Source of the DNA: Kitagawia praeruptora
Taxonomy: Eukaryota > Streptophyta > Magnoliopsida > Apiales > Apiaceae
Assembly (NCBI GenBank): GCA_037693485.1
Contig: CM075353.1
Location: 63,830,001-63,894,000, forward strand
Direction of reading: 5' to 3'
Length of the DNA stretch: 64,000 nucleotides
Shown here: positions 31,967 to 43,072 of the stretch, in pieces
Numbering within the stretch: the stretch's first letter is position 1
Layout: the number at the start of each line of letters is the position of its first letter
Notes under the pieces: generated by a model
The model's database searches: none
Seen by the model: the letters and a program-made list of their open reading frames with translations, nothing else
What the model was told of the DNA's origin: nothing
Program-made: the position numbers and the translations under genes

Positions 31967-33502
31967 ATGGAAAGAGATTTTGTTTCCAAAAGAAACAGTG
32001 GGAGAACTATAGATCTCGATGAAGATCGAGAACCACAAAATAGCATTGAACCTGAAGTGGAACAAGAGCAGGATAATGATAATGCTCAACAAACACAGGT
32101 TGTTCGTAGAACTGGTAGAATTCGCCATGAGCCAGAGAGATATGGATTTCTCTTGACTCAATGTGGTGATTTGATGCTTATAGATGAATATGAGCCTCTC
32201 ACATACCAAGATGCTATGAACAGTCCAGACTCTAAGAGATGGCTTGAAGCCATGAAATCTGAGATGGATTCCATGTACGAAAACCAAGTATGGACTTTGG
32301 TTGATCCACCTGAAGGGGTAAAACCCGTAGGGTGCAAATGGGTTTTCAAGAAGAAAACTGACATGGATGGAAATGTTCAGACCTATAAAGCATGGCTGGT
32401 TGTAAAAGGTTTCAAACAAATTCATGGTATTGACTATGATGAAACTTTTTCACCAGTGGCTATGGTCAAGTCCATAAGGATTTTGCTTGCCATTGCAGCA
32501 TTCCATGATTATGGAATATGGCAAATGGATGTCAAAACAGCCTTCCTTAATGGAAGCCTTGAAGAGGATGTGTACATGACACAACCTGAAGGTTTTGTCG
32601 ATCCAAGGAATGTTGGCAAGATATGTAAATTACGTCGATCCATTTATGGATTGAAGCAAGCCTCTAGAAGATGGAATATTCGTTTTGATGAAATAGTCAA
32701 AGAGTATGGCTTTGTTCAAAACAAAGATGAACCGTGTGTTTACAAGAAGGTTAGTGGGAGCCATGTGGCATTCATAGTACTATATGTTGATGATATACTA
32801 CTAATGGGGAATGACATACCTTCTCTAAAGGTTGTTAAGACTTGGTTAGGGAGCAACTTCTCTATGAAAGACTTAGGAGAGGCAACCTACATTCTAGGAA
32901 TGAGGATCTATAGAGATAGATCTAGAAGGATGATCGGTCTAAGTCAGAGCACATACATTGATAAGGTTTTGCATCGTTTTGGTATGCAAAATGCAAAAAG
33001 GGGATATTTCCCCGTGTCTCAAGGGATAACGATCTCTAAAGACCAGTGTCCGAAATCATTGGATGAGAAGGACCACATGAGTAAGGTTCCATATGCCTCA
33101 GCAATTGGATCTATCATGTATGCAATGGTATGTACTCGCCCAGATGTTTCGTATGCTTTGAGCATGACGAGCAAATACCAGTCTAATCCAGGTGAAGGTC
33201 ACTGGACGACAGTCAAGAATGTTCTAAAGTACCTGAACAAGACTAAAGATTCATTCTTGGTGTATGGAGGAGAGGAGAAACTGGTTGTAAAAGGTTACAC
33301 CAATGCACGTTTCCAAACAGACAGGGATGATACCGTATCACAGTCTGGTTTTGTGTTTTGTCTAAACGGAGGTAACATACACATATGTAAAGTGCACACA
33401 AAAGATAACATTGCAGACCTACTGACCAAAGGCTTGTCGCAGCAGAAGCACGATGGTCACACTAGTTCCATGGGTATTAGATACATGGGTGATTGGCTCT
33501 AG
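31967..33502 (+). pseudogene. Copia 2 reverse transcriptase and truncated RNase H
   Basis: 511 codons are open. RT blocks are WLEAMKSEMDSMYENQVW, VGCKWVFKKKTDMDG, WQMDVKTAFLNGSLEED, SIYGLKQASRRW and VLYVDDILLMGND (catalytic DD); all are present. RNase H starts (GYTNARFQTDRDDT, QSGFVFCLNGGN) but jumps at about 33,385 directly to its last motif (ICKVHTKDNIADLLTKGLSQ). About 80-90 residues holding the second and third catalytic acids are missing in frame. The aspartate at the start is also changed (TNA instead of the usual TDA-type motif). It ends 15 bases before the LTR. Confidence 0.9.
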
Positions 33503-33516
33503 TGCAAGTGGGAGAT

Positions 33517-35058
33517 TGTTAGTGTAGGTGCCATAGAGGCAATACATTGTTTCTTTTAATAAACCCTTATGTCATTTGATTATTCATTAAACGTATTTAT
33601 TATGACTTTAATTACTGCGATATATTTGTTAGCATAATAAATGTCCTTAGAATCATGATACACATTGTATAGTTTAAGTACATGACTTGAACTTGAGATT
33701 ATATAATATATCATATTCTTAAAGGTCCCTAGTCGAGTATTATTATTACAGGGCAATAATAATACGTAAATAGACTAGTATGTTGTTTGACAGATAACCA
33801 CATCTCATTGGTTATAAGTATGGAGATACTAAAGTAAAAAACTTAGGTACATGTAGGGGTACATGGTACTGGACAGACCCACAGTGAGATTCTTCATGTT
33901 TAATAAAGTCATAAGAAAGACTCACAGTGATAATGGTGTAATGGTCCTTTGACTTGAGATCATTATATTTCTATACGAGGATTAATATACTTTGACTACA
34001 TTAAAAGTTACCTTTGACCGGGTGATGATAAAAGTGGACATCGGGTATATCATGAGTCGTATGAGAAATATGAATGATAGATAAAGGATTTAACCCTCCT
34101 ATAATTAGGAGAGATATTATTGGCCTCTTGATTGAGTGAGACTATAAAATGCATGGCCGTGCTCAAATAATGATTTGTTTTAATAATCTACTCATGGATC
34201 AAGTAAACCCAGATTAAATGTTGAAGAGGATGACTAAACACATGCCTCGAGTTTAATCTATAATATTTGGTTAAAGGGATTATATTACACAGAAACATTA
34301 ATCACAAAAAGTTTAAATTCGATCACCGATTATTATTATTACTTGGGTAGCAATGATGTATTACTAGATACCGCTCATTGTTTATAATTTTATTAGATAT
34401 TAAAATTATTGCCAACGTAATAATAACCTATAGGGTCACACACTTAGAACGTCTTAAAAGGAGTTTTAGTTTAAATTAAGAATTTATATTAAATCATTAT
34501 TAAATTGAGAATTGGCTATTTAATTAATTGGACTGGTCCTAATTAATTATCTAAACAATTTCGAATTTAATAAAGTAAGAACAAAATTAGATTTAAGGAA
34601 GTCCAATAATAAAATCAGAATAGAAATAGAATTTGGTTTAAGGAAGCCCAATTCGGTTTTTTGATTTTAGCCCATTATCTCTCTCATATAAATACATAAT
34701 GATGTATTACTTTGGGGTCTAGAGTCATTAAATCGTTTTTGACCAAACTCTAGCAGCTCCATCTTCGAGAGGCTAGAGAGAGAGAGGCTGTTCTTCGCGG
34801 GCTAGTACCTGGCTCCTCGGATCGTTGGACGGTTGGACGTTCGTGTGGATTACCTTAGAGACACGGATCTTGACGCAAGGACTGTGTGTGGTGATTACAA
34901 GCAAGGATCTCCGTTGAGTTCGTGAAACAAGATCTTATAAAGGTATGATTCGATTTCACCATTATCTGCCCGGAATTATACATGGATCCTGGTTTGGGTT
35001 TCGAAAATTTTGTTTTATTTACGTTTATCCGCTGCGTTTTATGCCTCGGAACCAAACA
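33517..35058 (+). repeat. Copia 2 3' LTR
   Basis: TGTTAGTGTAGG to AACCAAACA, 1542 bp, preceded by the purine tract AAGTGGGAGAT (33,506-33,516) that primes plus-strand synthesis. Followed by GTCAC. Confidence 0.9.
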
Positions 35059-35063
35059 GTCAC
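35059..35063. repeat. Target site duplication, right of Copia 2
   Basis: GTCAC, identical to 26,463-26,467. Confidence 0.9.
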
Positions 35064-35342
35064 ATGATGACACAATTAATTGAAGCATATACTTCGAACC
35101 ATAGTACGAACAAATCAACAATTGAGTAATTTCAAACACACCATACACCTCGAGTATGATTCAGATAACATCATCAAGATTTACATATAATACGAACATG
35201 CAAGACTCGACTGCTCAATTTTTATACCTCACATCACCACAAAACACCACAATCACGAATTCACATAGTAGTTCGATTTAAATAAAGATCTAAGAGATTA
35301 CCTGAGCCTAGGGATTTAGCCAAATCTCAAGGGACTTACCTG

Positions 35343-35369
35343 GTTAACTCAGTCGCGGACTGAGTTAAC
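35343..35369. repeat. Perfect 12-bp-stem hairpin
   Basis: GTTAACTCAGTC, loop GCG, then GACTGAGTTAAC: twelve uninterrupted pairs. It lies in a 130-bp stretch with several ACTCGG/CCGAGT motifs. On the minus strand it ends just before CCAG|GTAAGT, a good 5' splice-site consensus. Confidence 0.8.
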
Positions 35370-35415
35370 ATCCCGAGTCAATACTCCAAGTTGCAGCTGA
35401 CTCGTCCGAGTTACC

Positions 35416-35900
35416 TCACTGAGTAGAAATAGATCGACCGAGTTTCAACCGAGTTAGCAACGATTCCATCACAAAAATCTTGTTTCTTTACTTGAGTTCA
35501 TATCTAATGAACAGATCGAGAACCTGCAATCACAATCTCAACAAATATCGTTAGGGTTTTATAAATCAAATATCAAAAACAACTATGAGTGTGTGTTTGA
35601 GTGTGTATATCATATATATATCTCGAACTTGAGTTTAATCAAGCGATTTATAACCAAAATCGTCGATATGAAATCCAGTTCTTTCGTTTTTACCAATCCC
35701 AGCTCGATAGTATCGATTAAATCGATTAATGGATACATAGATATAGATACTATAGAGTATAGAGTGTTTAATCACCAGAGAGATCAAGAGAATTAGGGTT
35801 CTAAGGCGAGAAATGATTAGAAATGAGAGAGAGAGAGAGGCGCGAGGAGAGAGAACAAAGAGATTTAGGGTTAGAGACGAGAGAGGTTGTGTAAACAGTA
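35416..35900 (-). pseudogene. Possible 5' end of a host gene (leader, intron, short coding start)
   Basis: On the minus strand there is a CT-rich leader (about 35,895-35,786, with CTCTCTCTCTCT and AACCCTAA motifs) as in plant 5' UTRs. A candidate donor CTG|GTGATT lies near 35,786 and an acceptor TTGTGATTGCAG|GT at about 35,524. ATG at 35,469 opens MESLLTRLKLGRSISTQ, then TGA (35,416-35,418). The 17 residues are basic and Ser/Leu-rich, resembling the start of a mitochondrial targeting peptide, but no identity can be given. The early stop and the missing rest suggest a fragment or pseudogene. It could also be chance; confidence is low. Confidence 0.3.
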
Positions 35901-35903
35901 CAC

Positions 35904-36237
35904 AAAATAAAAGGGTTAAATGGCATTTAGGTCACTCAATTGATTGAAAATTTTTAGTTAGGTCATTCAACTCAAAAAACTTTCAATCAGGTCACTTAAC
36001 AAATAAAAACTTTCAATCAAATCATAAAACACGTTAAATGACCTGATTTTAACGTGTTTAATGACCTGATTTTAATGTGTTTAAGGATCTGATTGAAATT
36101 TTTTAACGAGTTTAATGACCTGATTGGAAGTTTTTATTTGTTAAATGACTTGATTGAAAGCTTTTTGAATTGGATGACCCAACTGAAAGTTTTGAGTCAG
36201 TTTAGTGACCTATCTGCCATTTAACCCGAAAATAAAA
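35904..36237. mobile_element. Foldback MITE with 9-bp target duplication
   Basis: The body is 35,913-36,228. Ends GGGTTAAATGGCATTTAGGT and, inverted, CGGGTTAAATGGCAGATAGG. AAAATAAAA flanks it (35,904-35,912, 36,229-36,237); low-complexity flanks leave one base of uncertainty. The interior repeats GACCTGATT(T/G) motifs in both orientations. Nine-base duplications suggest a Mutator-type MITE. Confidence 0.7.
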
Positions 36238-36322
36238 TGAGATACTCGTGTAGCATGTATATATGTATTTTGCTAAATGAACGGCCAGGATTGATCCATC
36301 ATTATCATCAACGGATGAGATC

Positions 36323-36345
36323 TTAGGGTTTTGGACAAATGGGCC
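36323..36345 (-). promoter_or_regulatory. Telo-box and site II promoter motifs
   Basis: On the minus strand GGCCCA (36,340-36,345, site II TGGGCC on plus) followed by AAACCCTAA (36,323-36,331, telo-box). This pair is characteristic of plant promoters of ribosomal-protein, mitochondrial and other housekeeping genes. They lie upstream of the CT-rich leader at 35,895, separated from it by the MITE at 35,913. Confidence 0.4.
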
Positions 36346-36399
36346 AGATTAAATGAATAGAAGCTGGACTAGGCTTGATTTAAATACTGGACTGGGTCG

Positions 36400-36804
36400 T
36401 TTTTGACCAAAAATAATCAGAAAATATTATATATTTTTATGAAAATAATTTTTGTAAAATCAAATATATAATATGATAAATAAATAATAATATGTAGATA
36501 TTTAAAAATATTCTAATGTTTTGATTCTTTGTATGTGAATTTAAATATCATAATTAATATCTCAAAATATTTTCGAAATTAATTCAAAAATATTTATTTG
36601 AATAGTTTTATCTAATTGATAAAATAATAAGAATCTCAATAAAACCCGATCGATAAAGTTTCATATGTTATCGTTATCGATAAATCTGAGTTTTAGAGTC
36701 CCTTAGAATCCGATCAAGAAGATCTCTTTTTCTTGAGATAATTATGATAAATATTTCCACAAAATATATAAATATAAATAATATTTATATAAGTGTATAA
36801 ACCA
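36400..36804. other. AT-rich stretch, nothing recognised
   Basis: No frame or repeat was identified between the promoter-like motifs and the element 0 RNase H. It may be the start of the element 0 spacer. Confidence 0.4.
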
Positions 36805-37149
36805 TTATTTTGGTAATTCCAACATTCCTAAATCCAAGCGGAGTTTAGCGAATCTTTCGGAATTTAATGGTTTTGTGAAAATGTTAGCGAGATTGTACTT
36901 AGTTTCGATGTGAGTCATTTTTATATCGCCTTTATTGACATGATCACGCAAAAAGTGATGTCTCACATCTATATGCTTGGATCTTGAATGTAACACGGGA
37001 TTTTTGCTAAGGTCTATAGCACTCGTGTTATCGCATAAGATGGATATTACATCAAATTTCATATTATAGTCGGCTAGTGTTTGCTTCATCCACAATATTT
37101 GAGCACAACACTTCGCGGCCGCTATATATTCAGCTTCTGTTGTGGAGAT
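36805..37149 (-). pseudogene. Element 0 RNase H C-terminal part (older Sirevirus-like copia)
   Basis: ISTTEAEYIAAAKCCAQILW, ILCDNTSAIDLSKNP, SRSKHIDVRHHFLRDHVNKG and ANIFTKPLNSERFAKLR are copia RNase H blocks, including the second and third catalytic acids. It ends naturally at MLELPK. The sequence differs clearly from the RNase H of Copia 1 and 3, so it is a separate family. Its 5' continuation is cut at 37,149/37,150 by the Copia 3 LTR. The first few codons before ISTTEAEY come from that LTR. Confidence 0.85.
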
Positions 37150-37652
37150 TGTTAGATATTGATTCAAGTGATATCAGGATCTGGATTGTTACTGATCAAG
37201 ATACTGATGCTGACGTCATCAGTAATACGATGTCAGTATGAAGATATTGTCAGTATTAGAAGCTGGTCAGGATTATGTGAAGATTCTCGTCAAACCAAAG
37301 ATCAAGGAAGATTGATATGTCGGTTCCTAAATTGTAGGAAGGCAGCTATCATACAGGATATGTATTCAGAGTAATATGTAATTGATTTAGAATATCTTGT
37401 AATTGATAGTGTAACTGTGTACTCTATATAAACACAGTTTAGGTTTTACATGATTGTAATCGCATACACGAGTTATCTTGAAACCTAGCAGCTCTTAAGA
37501 ACATAAGAATTTCTTAAGAGAGTTTGTAACAGTTTTATATCAGAATTAATAAAGCTGTTATTGATTCATACTTGTGTTATTTCTGTTTAAGTCTAAAATC
37601 TTATACAATTGTATTCAACCCCCCTTCTACAATTGTTAATTACTGGGCAACA
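37150..37652 (+). repeat. Copia 3 5' LTR
   Basis: TGTTAGATATTG to GGGCAACA. TATA box TATATAAA at 37,435-37,442; AATAAA at 37,548-37,553; conserved Sirevirus LTR-end motif TTCAACCCCCCTTCTAC at about 37,615-37,631. The upstream part has many ACTGAT / ATCAGTA motifs (about ten in 140 bp), which recur in the 3' untranslated stretch at 43,375-43,500. Confidence 0.85.
37435..37442 (+). promoter_or_regulatory. TATA box of the Copia 3 LTR
   Basis: TATATAAA followed by ACACAGT; AATAAA follows about 105 bases downstream, giving a short R region. Confidence 0.6.
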
Positions 37653-37654
37653 AT

Positions 37655-37666
37655 TGGTATCAGAGC
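37655..37666 (+). other. Copia 3 primer-binding site
   Basis: TGGTATCAGAGC, a perfect complement of the initiator tRNA-Met 3' end, two bases after the LTR. Confidence 0.9.
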
Positions 37667-37700
37667 AAACTGATTAATAGTAATCAGAAACGATCTTAAG

Positions 37701-38465
37701 ATGTCGACAAGCAAGTATGAAAGCATTAAGATTCCCATTCTCAAGAAAACTGAGTATCCAACATGGAAGGTGAAGATGTTAATGTATCTGGAAGCTACTG
37801 ATCCTGACTATCTTGACAGGATCAATGATGGACCATTTCTTCCAACAAGATTAGTTGCAAGAACTGAAACTGTTGCTGAACACTATGTTATCAAGGCAAA
37901 GAGTGAGTGGACTCCAGAAGAAAAGGCTCAAGTGCTCAAAGATGCAAAGGTAAAAAATATCTTGCACAACTGTCTTGATAATGTCATGTCAAATAGGGTC
38001 ATGGCATGCAAGACTGCAAAGGAAATTTGGGATACTTTGGAAACTCAATGTCAAGGCACTGAATCTATCAAAAGAAACAGAAGGGCTCTGTTGATTCAGG
38101 AGTATGAGCAGTTCGATGCTAGAACTGATGAAAGCCTTACTGATATCTATGATAGATTTCTAACACTGCTGAATAATCTATCTCTAGTTGGTAAAGAGTA
38201 TGATCTAGAGGATTCAAATACCAAGTTTCTAAGAGCTCTGACTGAGGAGTGGGATACTCAAGCTTCAATCATAAGGTATCAATATGATCTGAAGATGTTG
38301 TCTCTTGATGAAGTCTATGGGATGCTAAGAACCTATGATCTTGAGGTTCAACAGAGAAAGAACAAGAAAAATGTCAAAGCAAAATCTGTTGCTTTGAATG
38401 TTAAATCAAAATCAAAAGGAAAAGCTGAAGAAGGTTCTTCTAGAAAAAGTAGAGTTGTGGAGTAA
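37701..38465 (+). pseudogene. Copia 3 gag, N-terminal part
   Basis: ATG at 37,701 and 254 codons: SIKIPILKKTEYPTWKVKML, CLDNVMSNRVMACKTAKEIW, YDRFLTLLNNLSLVGKEYDL and SLDEVYGMLRTYDLEVQQRK. It is colinear with Copia 1 gag. It ends at TAA (38,463-38,465), after which the same frame continues as an Asp/Ser-rich block. Confidence 0.9.
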
Positions 38466-40028
38466 ATTCTTGATGACTCATCATCAGATACTGATGCTAA
38501 GTCTGATTCTGATACTGATGATGACTCTACTGATTCTGATATGATGGAGATGGTAGCTATGATAGTCAAGGGCTTCAAGAAGATGAAGTTCAGAAAGGCT
38601 AGGAAGCAAGGTAGGTTCTAGAAGAAAACCTTCAATACTAACAAAGACAGGTACAAGAAGAAAGAAGACAAAAGCGGCAAATTTGACAAGTCAAAAGTCA
38701 GATGCTACAATTGTGATGGAATGGGTCATTTTGCAACTGAGTGCAAAAAGGCAAAGACCAAAGCTCTTATCTCATCAAGCAAGGATTGGATGGACTCTTC
38801 CTCAGAATCTGAAGAAGAAGAGGTGAACTATGCACTAATGGCCAATACTGATGAGACTATTGCTGCTGCTGAAACTAAGGTATCTGAAACCTTGTTTGAT
38901 TTTGATACTAATAATGTCTCTGAGTTAAGGTCTTTTCTTAAGTCTCTGCATATCAGCTTTAGGAGTCAATCTCTTGAAAATACTAGAATAAAATCTCAGA
39001 TGGCAGAGGTAACTAAAAGAAATGATCATTTAGAGGCTGAGTTAATTTTCTTGCAGGAAGTTCAAACAGAATGTGATAATGCTAAACACATGAAACTTGA
39101 AATAGAGTTTAAGTGTAAAGAACTTGAAATGCAACTTGAGGATGCTAATGAAAAACTCAGAACTTGGACACACTCTGGAACTAAAACTCATGAGATAATT
39201 ACAGATAAAAACTGGAAAGAGTGTCTAGGTTATAAGCCAGAGTTTGAGAAAAAGAACAAGGAAAAGGTTGTTTCATCAAATCCAAGAAGAGTTATTATCA
39301 ATGACTCGACAAATCCAAAAACCTACAGGTATCTTATAGACAGTACAAAGACTAAATTAAAGCCTGTGAATTATGTGTATCCAGAAAATCCCAAATCAAC
39401 TACTGAAGAGGGATCCACTTCTACACAGAATTCTAAATCAAAGTCTGTTCAAAACAAGAATGTAGGTCTTTTGTCAAAGAAACAACTGAGAGATAAAATC
39501 TGTGATGTGACAGAAAAGAAGAGAGTCTCTACTATCAAAAGAAACAGGAATGGTAAAGTTGGAATAAACAAGGAGAATAATTATAAGTATATTCCAAATG
39601 CACCAAGAAAGACATGTTTTAATTGTGGTAACTCTAATCATCTTGCTATTGACTGCAGGAGGAGTAAGAAGAAGACTATTGTAATTCCTAAGTCTGACAT
39701 TAGGAATAGGACAGTATTTTATAAACCACAAAATCCCTGTTTTCACTGTGGTAGTAAATGGCATTCTATTTATATGTGTGAAGAATATCATAATTTGTAC
39801 TACAATGTTTATGAACCATTGCCAAAGTTCAATAAAAGTGCAAATTCTGGCAAAACAAAGAATGTGAATACTAAGCATGCATCTGTTAATTCTGATGATA
39901 ACAAAATGAATTCTAAAGGAGGTAATCCTAAAGAAAACGTTTTAGTTAAGAAATCTTCTGCTGCTAAAAATGTTAAATTGCATGCTAAAAGAACCCAACA
40001 AGTGTGGGTTCTTAAAAATTCTAACTGA
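38466..40028 (+). pseudogene. Copia 3 gag, C-terminal part with three zinc knuckles
   Basis: Same frame as the N-terminal part; a second in-frame stop is TAG (38,619-38,621). CCHC knuckles: CYNCDGMGHFATEC (38,704), CFNCGNSNHLAIDC (39,613), CFHCGSKWHSIYMC (39,738). A coiled-coil-like stretch (LENTRIKSQMAEVTKRNDHL and onward) separates the first from the second, as in Copia 1. It ends QVWVLKNSN and TGA (40,026-40,028). Confidence 0.9.
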
Positions 40029-40510
40029 ATTCTTTTTGATTCTGATTGCAGGGCAAAAAGAAAAATGTGTTAGTCATGGATAGTGGATGTTCTGTGCACA
40101 TGACTGGAGACAAAACCCTGCTATCATAATTTGAGGAAAAGGCTGGCCCAACTGTGTCTTATGGAGATGGCAACATTGGACAAACTTTGGGATATGGCAG
40201 TATTATCATTGGAAATGTCATCATTGAAAAAGTAGCTCTGGTGAAATGACTCAAACACAATCTGCTAAGTGTTAGTCAAATCACTGACAGAGGTTATCAT
40301 GTAAACTTCTATGATACTCATTTTGAAGTAATCAGTAAATCTTCAGGGAAGGTTGCTTTAACTGGACAAAGACATGTTAACATTTATGAAGCTAACATCT
40401 ATACCAATACTGATGGACACTCTACATGTCTCATCAGTAAAGCGACTGTAGATGAAAGTTGGAGTTGGCACAAGAAGCTTTCTCATCTCAACTTCAACAA
40501 TATAAATGAG
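40029..40510 (+). pseudogene. Copia 3 protease and pre-integrase region
   Basis: After a splice-acceptor-like GATTGCAG|GG (40,044-40,053), the protease VLVMDSGCSVHMTG is read one frame away from gag. Two in-frame stops follow: TAA (40,127-40,129) and TGA (40,247-40,249). The pre-integrase start SWSWHKKLSHLNFNN is at about 40,460. Confidence 0.85.
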
Positions 40511-41719
40511 TTGATAAAGAAAGACTTAGTGAGAGGATTACCTAAGGTATTGTATACTCCAGATGGACTTTGTGATGCTTGTCAGAAAGCTAAACAAAGA
40601 AGAACATCTTTTAAGAGCAAGACAGAATCCTCAATTGATGAACCTTATCACATGCTTCATCTTGACTTATTTGGACCAGTAAACATAATGTCCATCAGTA
40701 AGAAAAGATATACTCTAGTAATTGTTGATGAGTATACTAGATATACATGGGTGTATTTTCTACACAGAAAGGATGAAACAGCTGAGATACTTTTGGACCA
40801 TGTGAGACTCATTGAGACTGGCACAAAGTATAAAGTCAAGATTTTAAGAAGTGATAATGGAACTGAATTCAAGAATTCAGCAATGGAAGAGTTCTGCAAA
40901 TACAAAGGAATAGTTCAACAATTCTCTGCTCCAGGCACACCCCAGCAAAATGGAGTAGTTGAAAGAAAGAACAGAACTCTTATTGAAGCAGGCAGAACTA
41001 TGTTGGAGGAAGCTAAACTTCCTACATATTTCTGGGCAGAAGCAGTCAACACAGCATGCTACACTCAGAATATCACACTGATTAACAGACATGGTGTAAC
41101 TCCTTATCAGATGATCAAGGAAAAGAAGCCAAGTCTGAAGCATTTGCATGTATTTGGCTGTAAGTGCTTTGTTCTAAGACCTCATCCTGAACAGCTTGGT
41201 AAATTTGAGACTAAAGCTGATGAGGGCATTTTTATTGGCTATCCATCATCAAGAGCCTTTAAAGTCTATAATCTAAGAACAAAGACAGTCATGGAGTCAA
41301 TAAATGTATCTTTTGATGATAAGAAGATTACAGGAATTTCTGAAGACTTACATGATGATTTGATTTTTGCAAATGAAGCCTCAAAGAATTCTGGTGAAAT
41401 CTTATCAGATACTGACAATTCATCAAATACGGATGAACCAGTTATTACTGATGAAACACAGATTATTGATGGGAATGCAAATGTTGAGGGGGAGCAACAT
41501 CAAGAGACCATCAACAATGAAATAAATCAAACATCAGGAGGAGATTCATCAGAAATAGATTCAATTGACAATTCTGACAGCAGATCAGAAATAGATAGCA
41601 ATATTTTAGGGGGAGCTTCTAACAACACTACTTCTAACAACACTAGTTCTTTTGAAGATAACACCAATCCAAGGGGAGCATCAAATTTAAGGAATGATCT
41701 ACCACAAGCAAGGAAATGA
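40511..41719 (+). pseudogene. Copia 3 integrase
   Basis: 402 codons are open. GLCDACQKAKQRR completes the zinc-binding domain; LDLFGPVNIMS, LRSDNGTEFKN and QQNGVVERKNRTLI hold the catalytic D, D and E, all present. TYFWAEAVNTACYTQN, FGCKCFVLRPH and the acidic Ser/Asn-rich linker follow. It ends at TGA (41,717-41,719) in the linker, in the same frame as the RT. Confidence 0.9.
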
Positions 41720-43072
41720 ACTAAAAGTCATACTCCTGATTTTATTATTGGGAATCCTGAAGTAGGTGTTAGAACGAGAAGTGCAACTCAAAATGAATGT
41801 CTTTATCATAACTTTCTGTCAAGGGAGGAACCTAAGAAAGTTGAAGATGCACTAAAGGATGCTGATTGGGTTATGGCTATGCAAGAAGAACTAAATGAGT
41901 TTGAAAGAAATGATGTCTGGAAACTTGTACCAAGGCCAAAAGGAAGGTCCATTGTAGGTACAAAGTGGGTGTTCAGAAACAAGACAAATTCAGATGGCAC
42001 TATCATCAGAAATAAAGCTAGACTAGTTGCAAAAGGATATTCTCAACAGGAAGGAATAGCCTATGATGAGACATTTGCTCCTGTTGCAAGACTAGAAGCT
42101 ATCATAATCTTTCTTGCATATGCAGCTCACAAGAAATTTAAAGTTTTCCAGATGGATGTGAAAAGTGCTTTTCTCAATGGAGAATTAGAAGAGGAAGTTT
42201 ATGTTGAACAACCTCCTGGCTTCGTTGATTCAAAACATCCAGATTATGTCTACAGACTAGATAAAGCACTTTATGGACTAAAGCAAGCTCCAAGAGCCTG
42301 GTATGAGACATTGGCTCAATTCTTACTGGAAAGTGGATTCAAAAGAGGTACAATTGATAAAACCTTGTTTTATTTGAATCATGGTAAGGATTTGCTGTTA
42401 GTTCAAATTTATGTTGATGATATCATTTTTGGGTCAACTAACTCTAAATTATGTAAGAAGTTTTCAAAGCTAATGCAATCTAGATATCAAATGAGCATGA
42501 TGGGCGAGATGAGCTATTTCTTAGGTCTACAAGTTAAACAGACTGATGATGGGATTTTTATCAATCAGTCAAAATACACAAAGAACCTATTGAAAAAGTT
42601 TAACATGCAAGACAGCTCTACTGCATCAACTCCCATAGCTACAGCTACCAAGCTTGATCCTAATCAAGGTACTGAGGTGGATGTAACTAATTACAAAGGT
42701 ATGATTGGCTCACTATTGTATCTAACTGCTAGTAGACTAGATATCATGTATGCAACCTATCTATGTGCAAGATTTCAGGCAGAACCCAGAGAACCACATC
42801 TTATAGCTGTTAAAAGGATTTTCAGATACTTGAAAGGCACGCCATCTCTTGGCCTTTGGTATGCTAGGGAATCTGAATTTAATTTATGTGGTTACTCAGA
42901 TGCTGATTTTGCAGGCTGTAAAATAGACAGAAAAAGTACTTCAGGCAGTTGTCAGTTTCTTGAGGAAGACTTGTTTCTTGGTTCAGTAAAAAGCAAAAGT
43001 CTATCTCTACATCAACTGCAGAAGCTGAATACATTGATTCAGGAAGCTGTTGTGCTCAGATCATGTGGATGA
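41720..43072 (+). pseudogene. Copia 3 reverse transcriptase and RNase H N-terminus
   Basis: DWVMAMQEELNEFERNDVW, GTKWVFRNKTNSDG, FQMDVKSAFLNGELEEE, ALYGLKQAPRAWYE and QIYVDDIIFGSTN (catalytic DD) are intact. RNase H begins with GYSDADFAGCKIDRKSTSG, then a small deletion near 42,960 shifts the frame, giving a nonsense tail to 43,072. Confidence 0.9.

Larger units (their letters stand above)
26468..35058 (+). mobile_element. Copia 2: full-length Ty1/copia retrotransposon (Tork/Angela/TAR-like), non-autonomous
   Basis: An 8.6-kb element with 1.54-kb LTRs, a tRNA-Met-like primer site, a 1.8-kb leader, gag-PR-INT-RT-RH order and perfect GTCAC duplications. It lacks the long gag, three knuckles and third ORF of Copia 1 and 3, so it belongs to another copia lineage; Tork/Angela/TAR is the best guess from block sequences such as SQLTPPGTPQWNGVSERR. 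LTRs differ at about 28 positions by eye (near 2%), making it probably older than Copia 1. Two frameshifts and a stop in the INT region and a large RNase H deletion disable it. Confidence 0.9.

Noticed and set aside
35593..35796. 67-codon plus-strand frame
   Set aside because: It lies antisense to the leader/intron-like region, has no motif, and is Ser/Ile-rich by composition.
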